Assembly: GCA_964418255.1 (NCBI GenBank)
Contig: CAYQKV010000006.1
Coordinates: 62,001 to 126,000 of the forward strand
Length of the DNA stretch: 64,000 nt
Source: CAG-1782 sp964418255
GTDB lineage: Bacteria; Bacillota; Clostridia; Christensenellales; DTU072
Direction of reading: 5' to 3'
How positions within the stretch are numbered: position 1 is the first letter of the stretch; each line of letters opens with the position of its first letter. Below the pieces are notes generated by a model that did not search any database, was not told the origin of the DNA, and saw only the letters and a program-made list of their open reading frames with translations. Made by a program: the position numbers and the translations under genes. This document shows positions 17,945-26,733 of this stretch, in pieces.

Positions 17945-20900
17945 ATGAAAGAATTCGTGCATTTGCACAATCATACCGAATACAGTCTTCTCGACGGGTG
18001 CGCGAGAATAAGCGCGTTGGTAAAAAAAGCGAAGAGCGAGGGCGCGAGAGCCGTCGCTATCACCGACCACGGCAATATGTACGGCGCAATCAAATTTTAC
18101 AAAGAATGTAAGGCGAACGGAATAAAACCGATAATCGGTATGGAAGCGTATTTTTGCGAAAATATGGAGGAAAAAACAAGGGAAGCGCGGCGTTATCACC
18201 TGATTTTGCTTGCGAAAAACGACGTAGGATTTCATAACCTCGCAAAAATTTCTTCCATCGCGTTCGTAGACGGATTTTACGAAAAACCGAGAATAGATAT
18301 TAAACACCTCGCCGAACATTCGGAAGGACTGATTTGTATGTCCGCGTGTATCGCGGGGGAAATTCCTCAGAGACTTTTGGAAAGAAACTATAAAGGCGCG
18401 CTCGCCGCGGCGAGAAGAATGCAGGATATTTTCGGCGAAGATTTTTATATCGAACTTCAATATCACGAACTGCCCGAAGAAAGGGAAGTACTCAACAATC
18501 TCAAACGCATAGCCTACGAAATCGGCGCGAAAACCGTCGCGACGAACGATTTACATTATATCAATAAGGAAGACTGGAAAGCGCACGATATACTTCTCTG
18601 TATCCAGACGGGTTCCGACCTCGACGACCCGAAAAGAATGAGGTTTCCAAACCACGAATTCTATTATAAAAACTACGACGAAATGTACGCCGCGATACCC
18701 GACGAAGCCGCGTTGGATACCACGCTCGAAATAGCGGATAAATGCAATCTCGAAATCGAATTCCATAAATATACCATACCGCATTACGTCCCGCCCGAAG
18801 GGTACGAGGACGACAAGGACTACCTCAGGCAAATGGCGATGGAAGGGTTGAAAAAACGGTATAAGGTGGTGACGCCCGAGATAATAAAGCGCGCGGAGTA
18901 CGAACTCGATACGATAATCACTATGGGCTTCGCGTCTTATTACCTTATCGTGTGGGATTTTATAAACTACGCCAAAAGCCACGGAATTCCCGTCGGCGCG
19001 GGACGAGGAAGCGGCGTAGGCAGCATAGTCGCGTACGCAATAAGAATAACCGACGTAGACCCGCTTAAATACGACTTGATTTTCGAAAGATTTCTCAATT
19101 CGAGCAGACAGACGATGCCCGACTTCGACGTTGACTTCTGCTCGGACAGACGTGAGGAAGTTATCGAATACGTCAGGGAAAAATACCACTACGACCACGT
19201 CGCGCAGATAATAACTTTCGGCACGATGAAAAAGAAAAACGCGATAAAAAACGTCGCGAGAGTTTATAAAATTCCCTTTGCCGAAGCAAACGCCCTCGTT
19301 AAAAATATAAGGGATAACGATAAAAAAATTCATATCGGAAACCTCATCGACAGAAAAGACGAACATTGCGTCGAAGAACTCGCGGATATGTACGAAAACA
19401 ACTCGACGTACAGGGAAATTCTCGACCTCGCGATGCAGATAGAAGATATGCCTCGTGACAGAGGCAAACACGCGGCAGGCGTAATTATTTGCAGTATACC
19501 CGTAAGCGACAAAGTCCCCCTCGCAAGGAACGGCGACGATATAGTGACCCAGTTCGATATGACGGAGTGCGAGGAGTTAGGGCTACTTAAAATGGACTTT
19601 TTGGCACTCAAAACGCTTACCGATATAGATATGACAAAGCGTTTCCTCAAAAAATACAGGAACGTGGAACTAAATTTCGAAGAGATAGGTTACGAAGACG
19701 AAGAGACTTATAAAATGATAGGCGACGGCGATACGGATACGGTGTTCCAGCTTGAAAGCGGCGGAATGAAAGACTTTATGCGTAAACTGAAACCCTCTCT
19801 TCTCGAAGAAATTATCGCAGGGGTGAGTCTGTACAGACCCGGACCTATGTCGTATATCCCCGCGTATATCACAAATAAATTCAACCCGGACAAAATCGAC
19901 TATCAGCACGAAAAACTCGTGGATATATTGAAAACGACTTACGGAATAGTCGTTTATCAGGAACAGGCGATGAGAATTACCCAGGCGCTTGCAGGGTATA
20001 CACTTAACGAAGCGGATAATTTCCGTAAGTTTATCAGCAAAAAGAAAGTCGAGCAAATCCCCGCGCAGAGGAAAAAATTCGTCGACGGTTGCGTAAACAA
20101 CGGCGTAAGCGAGGAATTCGCGCTCAGTATGTGGAATAAACTCGAAGAGTTCGGAAAATACGCGTTCAATAAATCGCACGCCGCGGCGTATTCGGTGCTT
20201 ACGTACCAGACCGCGTATCTTAAACACTATTACCCGATAGAGTACTTGTGTTCGGTTATCAATAACAGAATAACCAACCCCGTGGACACGTCGAAGTATC
20301 TGAGACTTATAAAGGAAATGGGAATAACGCTCTATCAACCCGACATAAACCACAGCGAAGGACTGTTCGTTCCGGAAAGAGACGGTATCCGTTACGGACT
20401 CGCGTGCATAAAGAACGTGGGAAAAGCCGCGGTGGACAGCGTAGTGGAAGAGAGGGAAAAGAACGGCGAATTCAAAGATTTGTCGGACTTTATAAGAAGA
20501 GCGAACACCGACGCGCTTAACAGACGAATGATAGAAAGTCTGATAAAAGGCGGCGCGTTCGATTGCTTCGGGCATAACAGGGCTACGCTTATGGCAAACT
20601 ACGAAGACGTGCTCGCGATAGAATCGAAAAACAAAACTTTGCTCGACGGCGGACAGTTTTTCTTCGATTTTATGTTGGATAACAGCGATTTTCAGTATAA
20701 AACCGTCTCGGAAAGCAAACAGTCGAGATTGAAACTGGAAAAAGAAGTTCTCGGAAGATACGTCACGGGACATCCGCTCGAAGACCACGAAGAAGAGTTT
20801 GAAAAATTCAAGTTCAATACGACTATGCTCGCGCCTATCGAGGACGACAGCGAAGAACCCGAGTTCGACGAAGAAGGTAATATCATTACCCATTATAAAT

Positions 20901-21409
20901 ACAACGTCAAAGACGGCGAAATCATAAACTTCGGCGGAATATTGAGCGAAGTCACGATAAAGGTCAGCAAAAACAACAAAAAATGGGGTTTTGCGACGAT
21001 AGAAGACTACTATGGAAGCGCGGAAATAACCTTTTTCGGTAATACCTATACAAAATATAAAGATTTGCTCGTAGACGATAACCTCGTTAAAGTGAGAGGA
21101 AAAATCAGCATAAGCGACGACAGACCGACCCCGAGGATAGAAGTGGTTAATGTTTTCGCGTGGGGGCTGGAAGACAGGGAAATAGTAGAGGATACGAGAA
21201 AACTCTGTCTGAGAATAGAAAACGACAACGAAATTTACGGTAAAATTATGGAATTGCTCTCCGAGTACGAGGATAGCCACGGCGCGGCGATATGGTTGCA
21301 GGTGGACGGAAAAAAATACGTTCTCAATTTCCGCGTCGCAAACGCCGACGGACTGAAAAACCGTCTGGTCGGAATAATAGGTTATAACAACGTGAAAATT
21401 TTAGATTAA
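17945..21409 (+). CDS. dnaE: DNA polymerase III subunit alpha
   Basis: Replicative or repair C-family polymerase, 1,154 residues. A PHP domain leads (VHLHNHTEYSLLDGCARI). The polymerase core includes the two-Asp motif PDFDVDFCSDRR, preceded by GRGSGVGSIVAYA. DMPRDRGKHAAGVII and the fingers region LYRPGPMSYIPAY lie further on. Near the C-terminus is an OB-fold (GGILSEVTIKV, then WGFATIEDYYGSAEI). The length and domain order are those of DnaE rather than PolC. GGAGAG precedes the ATG. The gene ends 41 bases before a hairpin repeat element. Confidence 0.97.
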   Translation: MKEFVHLHNHTEYSLLDGCARISALVKKAKSEGARAVAITDHGNMYGAIKFYKECKANGIKPIIGMEAYFCENMEEKTREARRYHLILLAKNDVGFHNLAKISSIAFVDGFYEKPRIDIKHLAEHSEGLICMSACIAGEIPQRLLERNYKGALAAARRMQDIFGEDFYIELQYHELPEEREVLNNLKRIAYEIGAKTVATNDLHYINKEDWKAHDILLCIQTGSDLDDPKRMRFPNHEFYYKNYDEMYAAIPDEAALDTTLEIADKCNLEIEFHKYTIPHYVPPEGYEDDKDYLRQMAMEGLKKRYKVVTPEIIKRAEYELDTIITMGFASYYLIVWDFINYAKSHGIPVGAGRGSGVGSIVAYAIRITDVDPLKYDLIFERFLNSSRQTMPDFDVDFCSDRREEVIEYVREKYHYDHVAQIITFGTMKKKNAIKNVARVYKIPFAEANALVKNIRDNDKKIHIGNLIDRKDEHCVEELADMYENNSTYREILDLAMQIEDMPRDRGKHAAGVIICSIPVSDKVPLARNGDDIVTQFDMTECEELGLLKMDFLALKTLTDIDMTKRFLKKYRNVELNFEEIGYEDEETYKMIGDGDTDTVFQLESGGMKDFMRKLKPSLLEEIIAGVSLYRPGPMSYIPAYITNKFNPDKIDYQHEKLVDILKTTYGIVVYQEQAMRITQALAGYTLNEADNFRKFISKKKVEQIPAQRKKFVDGCVNNGVSEEFALSMWNKLEEFGKYAFNKSHAAAYSVLTYQTAYLKHYYPIEYLCSVINNRITNPVDTSKYLRLIKEMGITLYQPDINHSEGLFVPERDGIRYGLACIKNVGKAAVDSVVEEREKNGEFKDLSDFIRRANTDALNRRMIESLIKGGAFDCFGHNRATLMANYEDVLAIESKNKTLLDGGQFFFDFMLDNSDFQYKTVSESKQSRLKLEKEVLGRYVTGHPLEDHEEEFEKFKFNTTMLAPIEDDSEEPEFDEEGNIITHYKYNVKDGEIINFGGILSEVTIKVSKNNKKWGFATIEDYYGSAEITFFGNTYTKYKDLLVDDNLVKVRGKISISDDRPTPRIEVVNVFAWGLEDREIVEDTRKLCLRIENDNEIYGKIMELLSEYEDSHGAAIWLQVDGKKYVLNFRVANADGLKNRLVGIIGYNNVKILD

Positions 21410-21450
21410 GCGGGAGAGGATATATCACGTTTCTTTACGCTCGGAAATTT

Positions 21451-21596
21451 CCCGACCAAACGTTGCGTGGGATTTTACGGCAAGTCGCTTAGCTTCGTGC
21501 CGATAAAATCTTTTTCCACGCAAGTCGGACTTACAAGGAAGAAAGCCGTACTGTCTTTCTTGTAATGTAATTGCGCAAGAGGTTCACTCCTCCTCT
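21451..21596 (+). repeat. Structured intergenic repeat, copy A
   Basis: Copy A of the window's seven-member hairpin family, downstream of dnaE on the same strand. The first hairpin runs 21451-21530, closed by CCGAC with GTCGG and then TTGCGTGG with CCACGCAA. GATTTTA pairs with TAAAATC, and CGGCA with TGCCG, further inside. A second hairpin (AAGAAAG with CTTTCTT) spans about 21539-21561. A GAGG/CCTC stem at the end overlaps the last codons of the convergent YkvI-like gene. Confidence 0.8.
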
Positions 21597-22660
21597 TCGA
21601 ACTCCTTGTGGATAAAATTAGAGTTTTTACTGTTTTTTCCGTAAGTAGAATCGGGGTCCCCGAAAAGCAATATGCTTTTGGGGGTGATATTCCGTACGTC
21701 GGTACGGCGACGCTCGTTTTTTTGAAAAAATAAACGCAATCTCTCCACTCCCGGACTGCGCAACCATATTATAAGAGAGCATACGGTAACGACTCCGCCG
21801 AGCGCGCCGATAACGGGATAGACGGAATCTACTATAACGCCGAACCCGAACGAGGAAGCGAAAAGCGCGGCTGCCACGACGAATAAGGCGAGAAACTTAT
21901 TCTTTCCAGAGCAAACGGAAAGCGTGCCCGTAATAGTGGTAAGCATAGCAAGATAAAGTATGATATTGCCGACGACTCCCAACCCGAGCGCGTCGGCTTT
22001 TGCTATAAACGGCATTTCCGCGCATACGTTTTTTACCGAAAAATACACGCAGAGCATCATAAGGGTAAGAACCGCGCCCGAAATGAAAGCACATATTACG
22101 CTTTCTTTTTTTGTGGGCGAGTCCGAGTTGGCGCCGATAAAAAAACCGCCCGTGACGAGGTTCATCGACGCGTAACCGAACGGCGAAACGAAACTTACTT
22201 TTCCGCCGAGGTCGAAAGATTTGTCCTTGAAAAATACGACGAGAACAAGCGCGAGAATAACGGGTACGACGATTACGTTTACGTATTTGACTATTTTTAC
22301 GCCGAACAAAACGACGATTAGACAAATAACGGCGGAAAAAATCGCCCCGCCGCGCACGGATACAAGATTAAAGACGACGTTTTCGCTACCCGCGAGAGTG
22401 GCGCAAAGAACGCAAAAGTTTGCAAGGAACGCGAATGCGCGTAAAGGCTTTTTAAGGAACCCGAAAGAAGAAAAAACATCGCCGAAACGCGCGGAAATAC
22501 GCAAGATTACGTAACAGAAAAAGCCGAGAAGAAACCCTGCGAAAAGAACGGAAATAACCGAACTCGAAGAGAAGAACAGAGAAATTTCTCTGCCCGTGGC
22601 GAACCCCGCGCCGATAACTGTTCCGATAAAAGAAAAGCTCAGTCCGACTGCTTTTTTCAT
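21584..22660 (-). CDS. YkvI-like membrane transporter
   Basis: 358-residue polytopic protein starting MKKAVGLSFSFIGTVIGAGFATGREI. It has about ten hydrophobic segments, a pattern typical of the YkvI family (APC superfamily, LeuT-like fold); GAGFATGRE is its TM1 landmark. The substrate is unknown. No Shine-Dalgarno is visible before the ATG; TATATA lies just upstream, so the message may be leaderless or weakly translated. The last 45 residues (from NERRRTDVRN to EFEEEE) are not membrane sequence. They are encoded by a repeat that also occurs at 50.6 kb, so the natural C-terminus was probably replaced. Confidence 0.82.
   Translation of the reverse strand: MKKAVGLSFSFIGTVIGAGFATGREISLFFSSSSVISVLFAGFLLGFFCYVILRISARFGDVFSSFGFLKKPLRAFAFLANFCVLCATLAGSENVVFNLVSVRGGAIFSAVICLIVVLFGVKIVKYVNVIVVPVILALVLVVFFKDKSFDLGGKVSFVSPFGYASMNLVTGGFFIGANSDSPTKKESVICAFISGAVLTLMMLCVYFSVKNVCAEMPFIAKADALGLGVVGNIILYLAMLTTITGTLSVCSGKNKFLALFVVAAALFASSFGFGVIVDSVYPVIGALGGVVTVCSLIIWLRSPGVERLRLFFQKNERRRTDVRNITPKSILLFGDPDSTYGKNSKNSNFIHKEFEEEE
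21632..21731 (-). repeat. Second repeat family, copy 1, inside YkvI-like gene tail
   Basis: Read on the minus strand it holds GAGCGTCGCCGTACCGACGT, GGAATATC, then CCGATTCTACTTACGG and a run of A. The same blocks occur at 50611-50679. A palindrome of about 26 bases (CCCC/GGGG around AAAAGCA-TGCTTTT) interrupts this copy between the blocks. It encodes residues ERRRTDV and PDSTYGK of the transporter tail. Confidence 0.7.
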
Positions 22661-22697
22661 CGGTATATAGTATTAAAAATAAAGAAAAATTATGCGA

Positions 22698-23162
22698 TTA
22701 GATATGAACGTTTTCGTGAGAAAGCAGAAATTTTTTGAGGTCGGTTCCGTAGGCAAATCCGCCTATCGAGCCGTCGCTATTTATAACTCTGTGACAGGGA
22801 ACGACGATAAACAGAGGATTGCGGTGAACGGCGTTGCCCACGGCGCGACAGGCGTTGGGACTGCCCGAAAGGATAGCGAGAGTTTTGTAAGAAACCGTTT
22901 CGCCGTAAGGAATTTTTCTAAGTTCGGTTAAAACGCGCTTGAAAAAAGGCGCGCCTTGTATCTCAATAGGAAAATCGAACGTCGTGCGAATTCCGTCGAA
23001 ATATTCGGAGAGTTGATTAAACGCCTCGTCGCTCAACGCCGAACGAACGGAAACACCCGATTTTTCCGTAAGACGTATTCCGCGCACTGCGCGGTCGGTA
23101 TATGAGATTTCCAGCGTGCCTATCGGCGAAGCGTAATAAGCGATGCGTGTTTCGTCCGTCAT
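22698..23162 (-). CDS. ogt: Methylated-DNA-protein-cysteine S-methyltransferase
   Basis: Suicide repair enzyme that moves an alkyl group from O6-alkylguanine to its own Cys. 154 residues. The active-site motif IVVPCHRVINSDGSIGGFAYG, with the acceptor Cys in PCHRV, is intact. The helix-turn-helix segment IPYGETVSYKTLAILSGSPNACRAVGNAV is typical. The N-terminal RNase H-like part is short. It is divergent from the MATE transporter gene and shares the intergenic region with that gene's promoter. Confidence 0.95.
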   Translation of the reverse strand: MTDETRIAYYASPIGTLEISYTDRAVRGIRLTEKSGVSVRSALSDEAFNQLSEYFDGIRTTFDFPIEIQGAPFFKRVLTELRKIPYGETVSYKTLAILSGSPNACRAVGNAVHRNPLFIVVPCHRVINSDGSIGGFAYGTDLKKFLLSHENVHI

Positions 23163-23209
23163 AATTATCTTCTAAGTATAAAGGAAAATTACAATTTATG
23201 CAAAAAGAT

Positions 23210-23238
23210 TTGACAGTTTTTTTTCGATTTGATAATAT
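23210..23238 (+). promoter_or_regulatory. Promoter of MATE transporter
   Basis: Perfect TTGACA (23210-23215), 17-base spacer, TAATAT (23233-23238). The predicted start near 23245 leaves a leader of about 140 bases before the GTG start codon. Confidence 0.8.
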
Positions 23239-23254
23239 GAAAACGAAATTGAAT

Positions 23255-23345
23255 AAGCTGCGGTTTTGCCACCGGGTAAAATCGCGTGCGTCGCTTTGTA
23301 TACGTCGTTAGGTCGGTGAAGACGTGTCGGAGCGGCTTTTTATTT
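23255..23345 (+). promoter_or_regulatory. Structured 5' leader of MATE gene, riboswitch candidate
   Basis: AAGCTGC (23255-23261) can pair with GCGGCTT (23332-23338), which is followed by TTTTATTT. This gives a closed element of about 84 bases with a terminator-like end, entirely inside the predicted leader. The interior holds GCCACCGGGTAAA and CGACG-type complementary blocks. I could not match it to a known riboswitch class with confidence. A ligand-sensing role is inferred only from its position before an efflux gene. Confidence 0.4.
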
Positions 23346-23387
23346 GTAAAAGATAAAATATTTTGTGAAAAGGAGAAGATACGGAAC

Positions 23388-24734
23388 GTGAACGGAAAGT
23401 ATTTTAAGGAATTTGTCGGTTATTGCGGGCTAAACGTCCTGGGAATGGTAGGCATTTCGTGCTATATCTTAGCGGATACTTTTTTCATTTCGAAAGGAAT
23501 GGGCACGGACGGGCTCGCCGCATTGAACATATGTATCCCGGCGTATTCCGTTATGTACGGGCTGGGACTTATGCTCGGCGTGGGCGGAGCGACGGGTTTT
23601 GCGCTAAGCAGGGAAAGAGGAGACAAGGACGCGGGAAAAAAATATTTTACGAATACGATTATCGTAGGCGCGACCGTTTCGGCGGTGTTCTTTTTTTGCG
23701 GGGCTTTCGCGCCGCGACAGGTTGTCGTGCTTTTGGGCGCTCAAAACGAAATAATAGGGATGAGCGAAACCTATTTGAGAGTGCTTTGGATGTTTTCGCC
23801 TGCGTTTATTCTCAACGCGGTGGTTTTGTCGTTTTTACGTAACGACGGCGCGCCCGCGCTCGCGACGGCGGGAATGGGCGTAGGAAGCGCGGCGAATATC
23901 TTTCTTGACTGGCTTTTCATTTTTCCGCTGGATATGGGTATATTCGGAGCGATACTCGCCACGGGACTGTCGCCCGTGATAAGCCTTTGCGTATATCTGC
24001 CGCATTATATAAGGAGAAAAAACGGTTTCGGGTTGGGACGGACGAAGGTAGAACCTAAGTTGTGGTTAAAATCGGCAGTGATAGGGTTTCCGTCCTTTGT
24101 CGCAGAAGCCTCGACCGCCGCGGTGATTTTTTCTTTTAATAAAATAATGCTGTCGGTCGAAGGCACGGTCGGCGTAGCCGCATACGGAGTTATCGCAAAT
24201 ATCGTGGTAGTTATACTTGCGATATATAACGGCATAGCGAACGGTATCCAACCGTCGGTGAGCAGAACGTATGCTGTCGGCAACGAAAAGGGCGCGGGAA
24301 AGTTTTTGACGTACGCCGTAGTTTCGTGCGTATGCGTAGGGTGCGCGGTGTATGCGTGCGCGTATTTCGGCGCGGACGACATTGCCGCCATTTTCAATTC
24401 GGAGGGCGACGTAAGATTGCAGGAGCTTGCGGTGGAGGGAATAAAACTGTACTTTATCGGCGCGATTTTCGTAGGCGTGAATATCGTAGCGAGCGCATAT
24501 TTTGCGGCGAAGGAAAAACCCGTTCAGGCGCACGCGCTGTCTCTTGCGAGAGGACTTGTGATAATCTTGCCGTCCGCGTTTATTTTGTCGGAAAAACTCG
24601 GCGCTTACGGACTGTGGATTTCATTTCCGATAACCGAAGGGATAGTGCTTGCGATAAGCATTACTTTACTTGCGGTCGATTTGTTTGCGAAGAAGAAAGG
24701 AACGAACGGAGAAAAAAAAGAGAAAAGTTTTTAA
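23388..24734 (+). CDS. MATE family efflux transporter
   Basis: About 448 residues with twelve predicted membrane segments in two similar halves. The N-terminal MATE features are LADTFFISKGMGTDGLAALNICIPAYSV and GVGGATGFALSRERGDKDAG; VLSFLRNDGAPALATAGMGVGSAANIFLDWLFIFPL marks the middle. These proteins export drugs or metabolites using Na+ or H+ gradients. The GTG at 23388 is favoured because AAGGAGAAG lies about 12 bases upstream and the family starts at this residue. The basic C-terminus (KKKGTNGEKKEK) is cytoplasmic. Expression probably passes through the structured leader. Confidence 0.9.
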   Translation: MNGKYFKEFVGYCGLNVLGMVGISCYILADTFFISKGMGTDGLAALNICIPAYSVMYGLGLMLGVGGATGFALSRERGDKDAGKKYFTNTIIVGATVSAVFFFCGAFAPRQVVVLLGAQNEIIGMSETYLRVLWMFSPAFILNAVVLSFLRNDGAPALATAGMGVGSAANIFLDWLFIFPLDMGIFGAILATGLSPVISLCVYLPHYIRRKNGFGLGRTKVEPKLWLKSAVIGFPSFVAEASTAAVIFSFNKIMLSVEGTVGVAAYGVIANIVVVILAIYNGIANGIQPSVSRTYAVGNEKGAGKFLTYAVVSCVCVGCAVYACAYFGADDIAAIFNSEGDVRLQELAVEGIKLYFIGAIFVGVNIVASAYFAAKEKPVQAHALSLARGLVIILPSAFILSEKLGAYGLWISFPITEGIVLAISITLLAVDLFAKKKGTNGEKKEKSF

Positions 24735-24751
24735 TTGAGGGTAAAAAATCC

Positions 24752-24780
24752 TTGCTTTTTCCGATTCGGTGTAGTAAAAT
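24752..24780 (+). promoter_or_regulatory. Promoter of tRNA-Gln
   Basis: TTGCTT (24752-24757), 17-base spacer, TAAAAT (24775-24780). It ends 13 bases before the mature 5' end of the tRNA. Confidence 0.75.
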
Positions 24781-24793
24781 GGTTTCAATCTAA

Positions 24794-24867
24794 TGGAGTA
24801 TGGTGTAATGGCAGCACAGAGGCCTCTGACTCCTCTGGCGTAAGTTCGATTCTTACTACTCCTGCCA
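24794..24867 (+). tRNA. tRNA-Gln (anticodon CUG)
   Basis: A 74-base cloverleaf can be drawn. The acceptor 5' strand TGGAGTA pairs with TACTCC, leaving an unpaired U1-U72. The anticodon loop CTCTGAC places CTG at positions 34-36. The T arm is GTAAG/CTTAC around TTCGATT. The discriminator is G73 and CCA is encoded. The weak first pair and G73 are glutamine identity features. The top anticodon-stem pair is a C-U mismatch, so the stem is slightly imperfect. Confidence 0.88.
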
Positions 24868-24906
24868 AAAATCGGCAATTTCCGTAAGGGGTTGCCGATT
24901 TTACTT
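24868..24906 (+). terminator. Terminator of tRNA-Gln
   Basis: AATCGGCAA pairs with TTGCCGATT, followed by a T-rich stretch, directly after the encoded CCA. Confidence 0.85.
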
Positions 24907-25021
24907 ATTATCTTTTCACTTTTAACTTTTCACTCTTAACTGTGCCGATTTTTGAAAGTAAGAGGTAAAAGGGAATAGTGAAGAAGTAATGTAAGATAAA
25001 AGGGAGCAAAAAGTATTTTAT

Positions 25022-25366
25022 ATGCAAGACAGTCCGTTGATTATCAAATCCAAACAATTTGCGTTGCAAGTTATTAAAGTTTGTAATCATATGAAGGATG
25101 AAAAAAAAGAGTCGGTGATAACCAACCAGCTCATAAGAAGCGGTACAAGCATAGGCGCAAATATTAGAGAAGCGTTTTTCGGTCACAGTAAAGCCGACTT
25201 CACGGCAAAATTGCAAATCGCATTAAAAGAATGCGCGGAAAGCGAGTATTGGATTGAACTTCTCATTGAAAGCGGTTATTGTGAGGATAAAACTTTTTTA
25301 GGAAATTGTATAGAGATAAAAAGGATGTTGATTAGCGCAATCAATACGTCGAAAAATAATAAATAA
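25022..25366 (+). CDS. Four-helix-bundle protein of the S23/IVP type
   Basis: 114 residues matching the four-helix-bundle family first described from 23S rRNA intervening sequences. IKSKQFALQVIKVCNHM is helix 1. NQLIRSGTSIGANIREAFFG is the signature turn and helix 2. KLQIALKECAESEYWIELL is helix 3. No rRNA gene is present here, so this is a free-standing copy. The biochemical role is uncertain, but relatives are often next to mobile elements or restriction systems. It lies just after a tRNA gene, a common insertion site. Confidence 0.88.
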   Translation: MQDSPLIIKSKQFALQVIKVCNHMKDEKKESVITNQLIRSGTSIGANIREAFFGHSKADFTAKLQIALKECAESEYWIELLIESGYCEDKTFLGNCIEIKRMLISAINTSKNNK

Positions 25367-25399
25367 TAGATACTATACTTATTATATTCAAAAAGAAAG

Positions 25400-25429
25400 T
25401 CGTTTGTTTTTACAAGCGGTTTTTTTTTA
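25400..25429 (+). terminator. Terminator after four-helix-bundle gene
   Basis: CGTTTGT pairs with ACAAGCG (one G-U pair), followed by a run of nine T. Confidence 0.7.
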
Positions 25430-25480
25430 ATTAAATATTCCTTATAGAATGCGAAATATGCTTGCGCGTATAATCGCCTA

Positions 25481-25509
25481 TTGAATCATTCGACAAACTA
25501 TGCTACAAT
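25481..25509 (+). promoter_or_regulatory. Promoter of AlkP-superfamily gene
   Basis: TTGAAT (25481-25486), 17-base spacer, TACAAT (25504-25509), followed by an ACGGAGGG ribosome site. The intact promoter suggests that the downstream frameshift is recent. Confidence 0.65.
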
Positions 25510-25530
25510 TAAAGAAAAACGGAGGGAAAG

Positions 25531-26521
25531 ATGAAAAGCAAAGCCAAAAACAAAACATTTATAGCAATAATAGCGGTCGTCGTCGTTCTCGTCATAGCGG
25601 CGATAATTACGTTTTCGATTATAGGATATATGTTCGACGGTAAAGATACCGAAGCTTTGTTTCGCGAGCACGTTTCAAGCGTAGGGTATAAAAATACCAT
25701 AGAAACCGCTTTTCCGCAAACGGATATTTACGATATGGTAAGGAGACATTTCGGCGCGGAACTTCCCGACGGCAAAGTGGAAAAGAAAGCTATTATTATA
25801 GGCTACGACGGGTGCCGAGCCGATATTCTTAACGAACGCCAACAGGAAAACAGCGCGATTTCCGCTATGCTTAACGACGGCGCGTCCATAAATCTTTTTT
25901 ACTGCGGCGGCGTGAATTATCCCGAAAAAAACACACAGGATACTTCTACCGCACCCGGTTGGTGTTCCATTCTTACCGGGCAATGGGCTACCGTACACGG
26001 CATTACGGGCAACAATATTGTTAAATCGACAGAAACAAAAACGCTTATGACAAGCCTTACCGAAGAAAAAATAATCGATGGCGCGGCGTTCGTTACCAAA
26101 TGGGGCGGACACTTTACCAACAAGAAAGCGACGTATAGCGAGGAAAAGCGTTATTGCGAAGAAAAAGAGCTTAACGTGGATTTTCATAAATGCAAAAAAC
26201 GATAAAGATTCGCTTAAAGTAGTTACCGAACAGATAGGCAAAGATAATTGCGCGGACTTTATTTTCGTGATATACGAGCCCACCGACGCTACGGGACACG
26301 GCAGAGGCTTTTCTTATAACAATCCAAAGTATAAACAGGCTTTCAAAACCGCCGATTCTTACGGCTACGAGACTTTGCGGGCGTTTAAAGCAAGAAAAAC
26401 CTATGAGCAAGAAGACTGGCTTATCGTAATAACTTCCGACCACGGCGGCATAGGCGGAAATCACGGAAAAGCAAGCATACAGGAAAGAATGACTTTCGTC
26501 GTCACAAACGCAGAAATATAA
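25531..26521 (+). pseudogene. Frameshifted AlkP-superfamily phosphodiesterase/sulfatase
   Basis: Two overlapping frames together encode one secreted or membrane-anchored hydrolase. Frame 1 (25531-26205) has an N-terminal membrane anchor, IIGYDGCRADIL with the first metal-binding Asp, and STAPGWCSILTGQW with the likely Ser/Thr nucleophile. Frame 2, running to 26521, supplies IYEPTDATGHGRGF and ITSDHGGIGGNHGK with further metal-binding Asp and His residues. The break falls in a run of six A near 26194-26199. Removing one A joins the frames as HKCKNDKDSLKV. All expected active-site blocks are retained across the two frames. It may be a recent mutation, a sequencing error or a slippery phase-variable tract. 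Confidence 0.8.
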
Positions 26522-26595
26522 TTAAATCTTTTCGAAATTCCGAATTTTGACGAGACGATGTAAAATATAAGGAGCGCAAGCGAAAAAAACGCGGT

Positions 26596-26637
26596 AAAAC
26601 CCGAAAACGATAATTTTCTTTCGGGTTTTATTTTTTG
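26596..26637 (+). terminator. Terminator between the two broken genes
   Basis: AAAACCCGAAA pairs with TTTCGGGTTTT around a 14-base loop, followed by ATTTTTTG. The surrounding interval 26522-26733 otherwise shows only AT-rich promoter-like sequence. Confidence 0.8.
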
Positions 26638-26733
26638 TTCGGTCAAATTAGGTAAAACGTATTGCAAAATAAGGTTATATGTAATATTATATAAATTATT
26701 TTTAACTATAAAAAAGAAAAAGGAGAGCAAGAA

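Noticed and set aside
23255..23345. ZTP, guanidine or cobalamin riboswitch before MATE
   Set aside because: Fragments such as CCACCGGGTAAA recall parts of known classes, but the remaining conserved cores are missing.
25022..25366. Intervening sequence of a 23S rRNA gene
   Set aside because: No rRNA sequence flanks the gene; it is a free-standing copy.
26180..26205. Programmed ribosomal frameshift in the AlkP-superfamily gene
   Set aside because: A run of A is present, but there is no stimulatory stem-loop or internal ribosome-site pattern, and the family is not known to use frameshifting.
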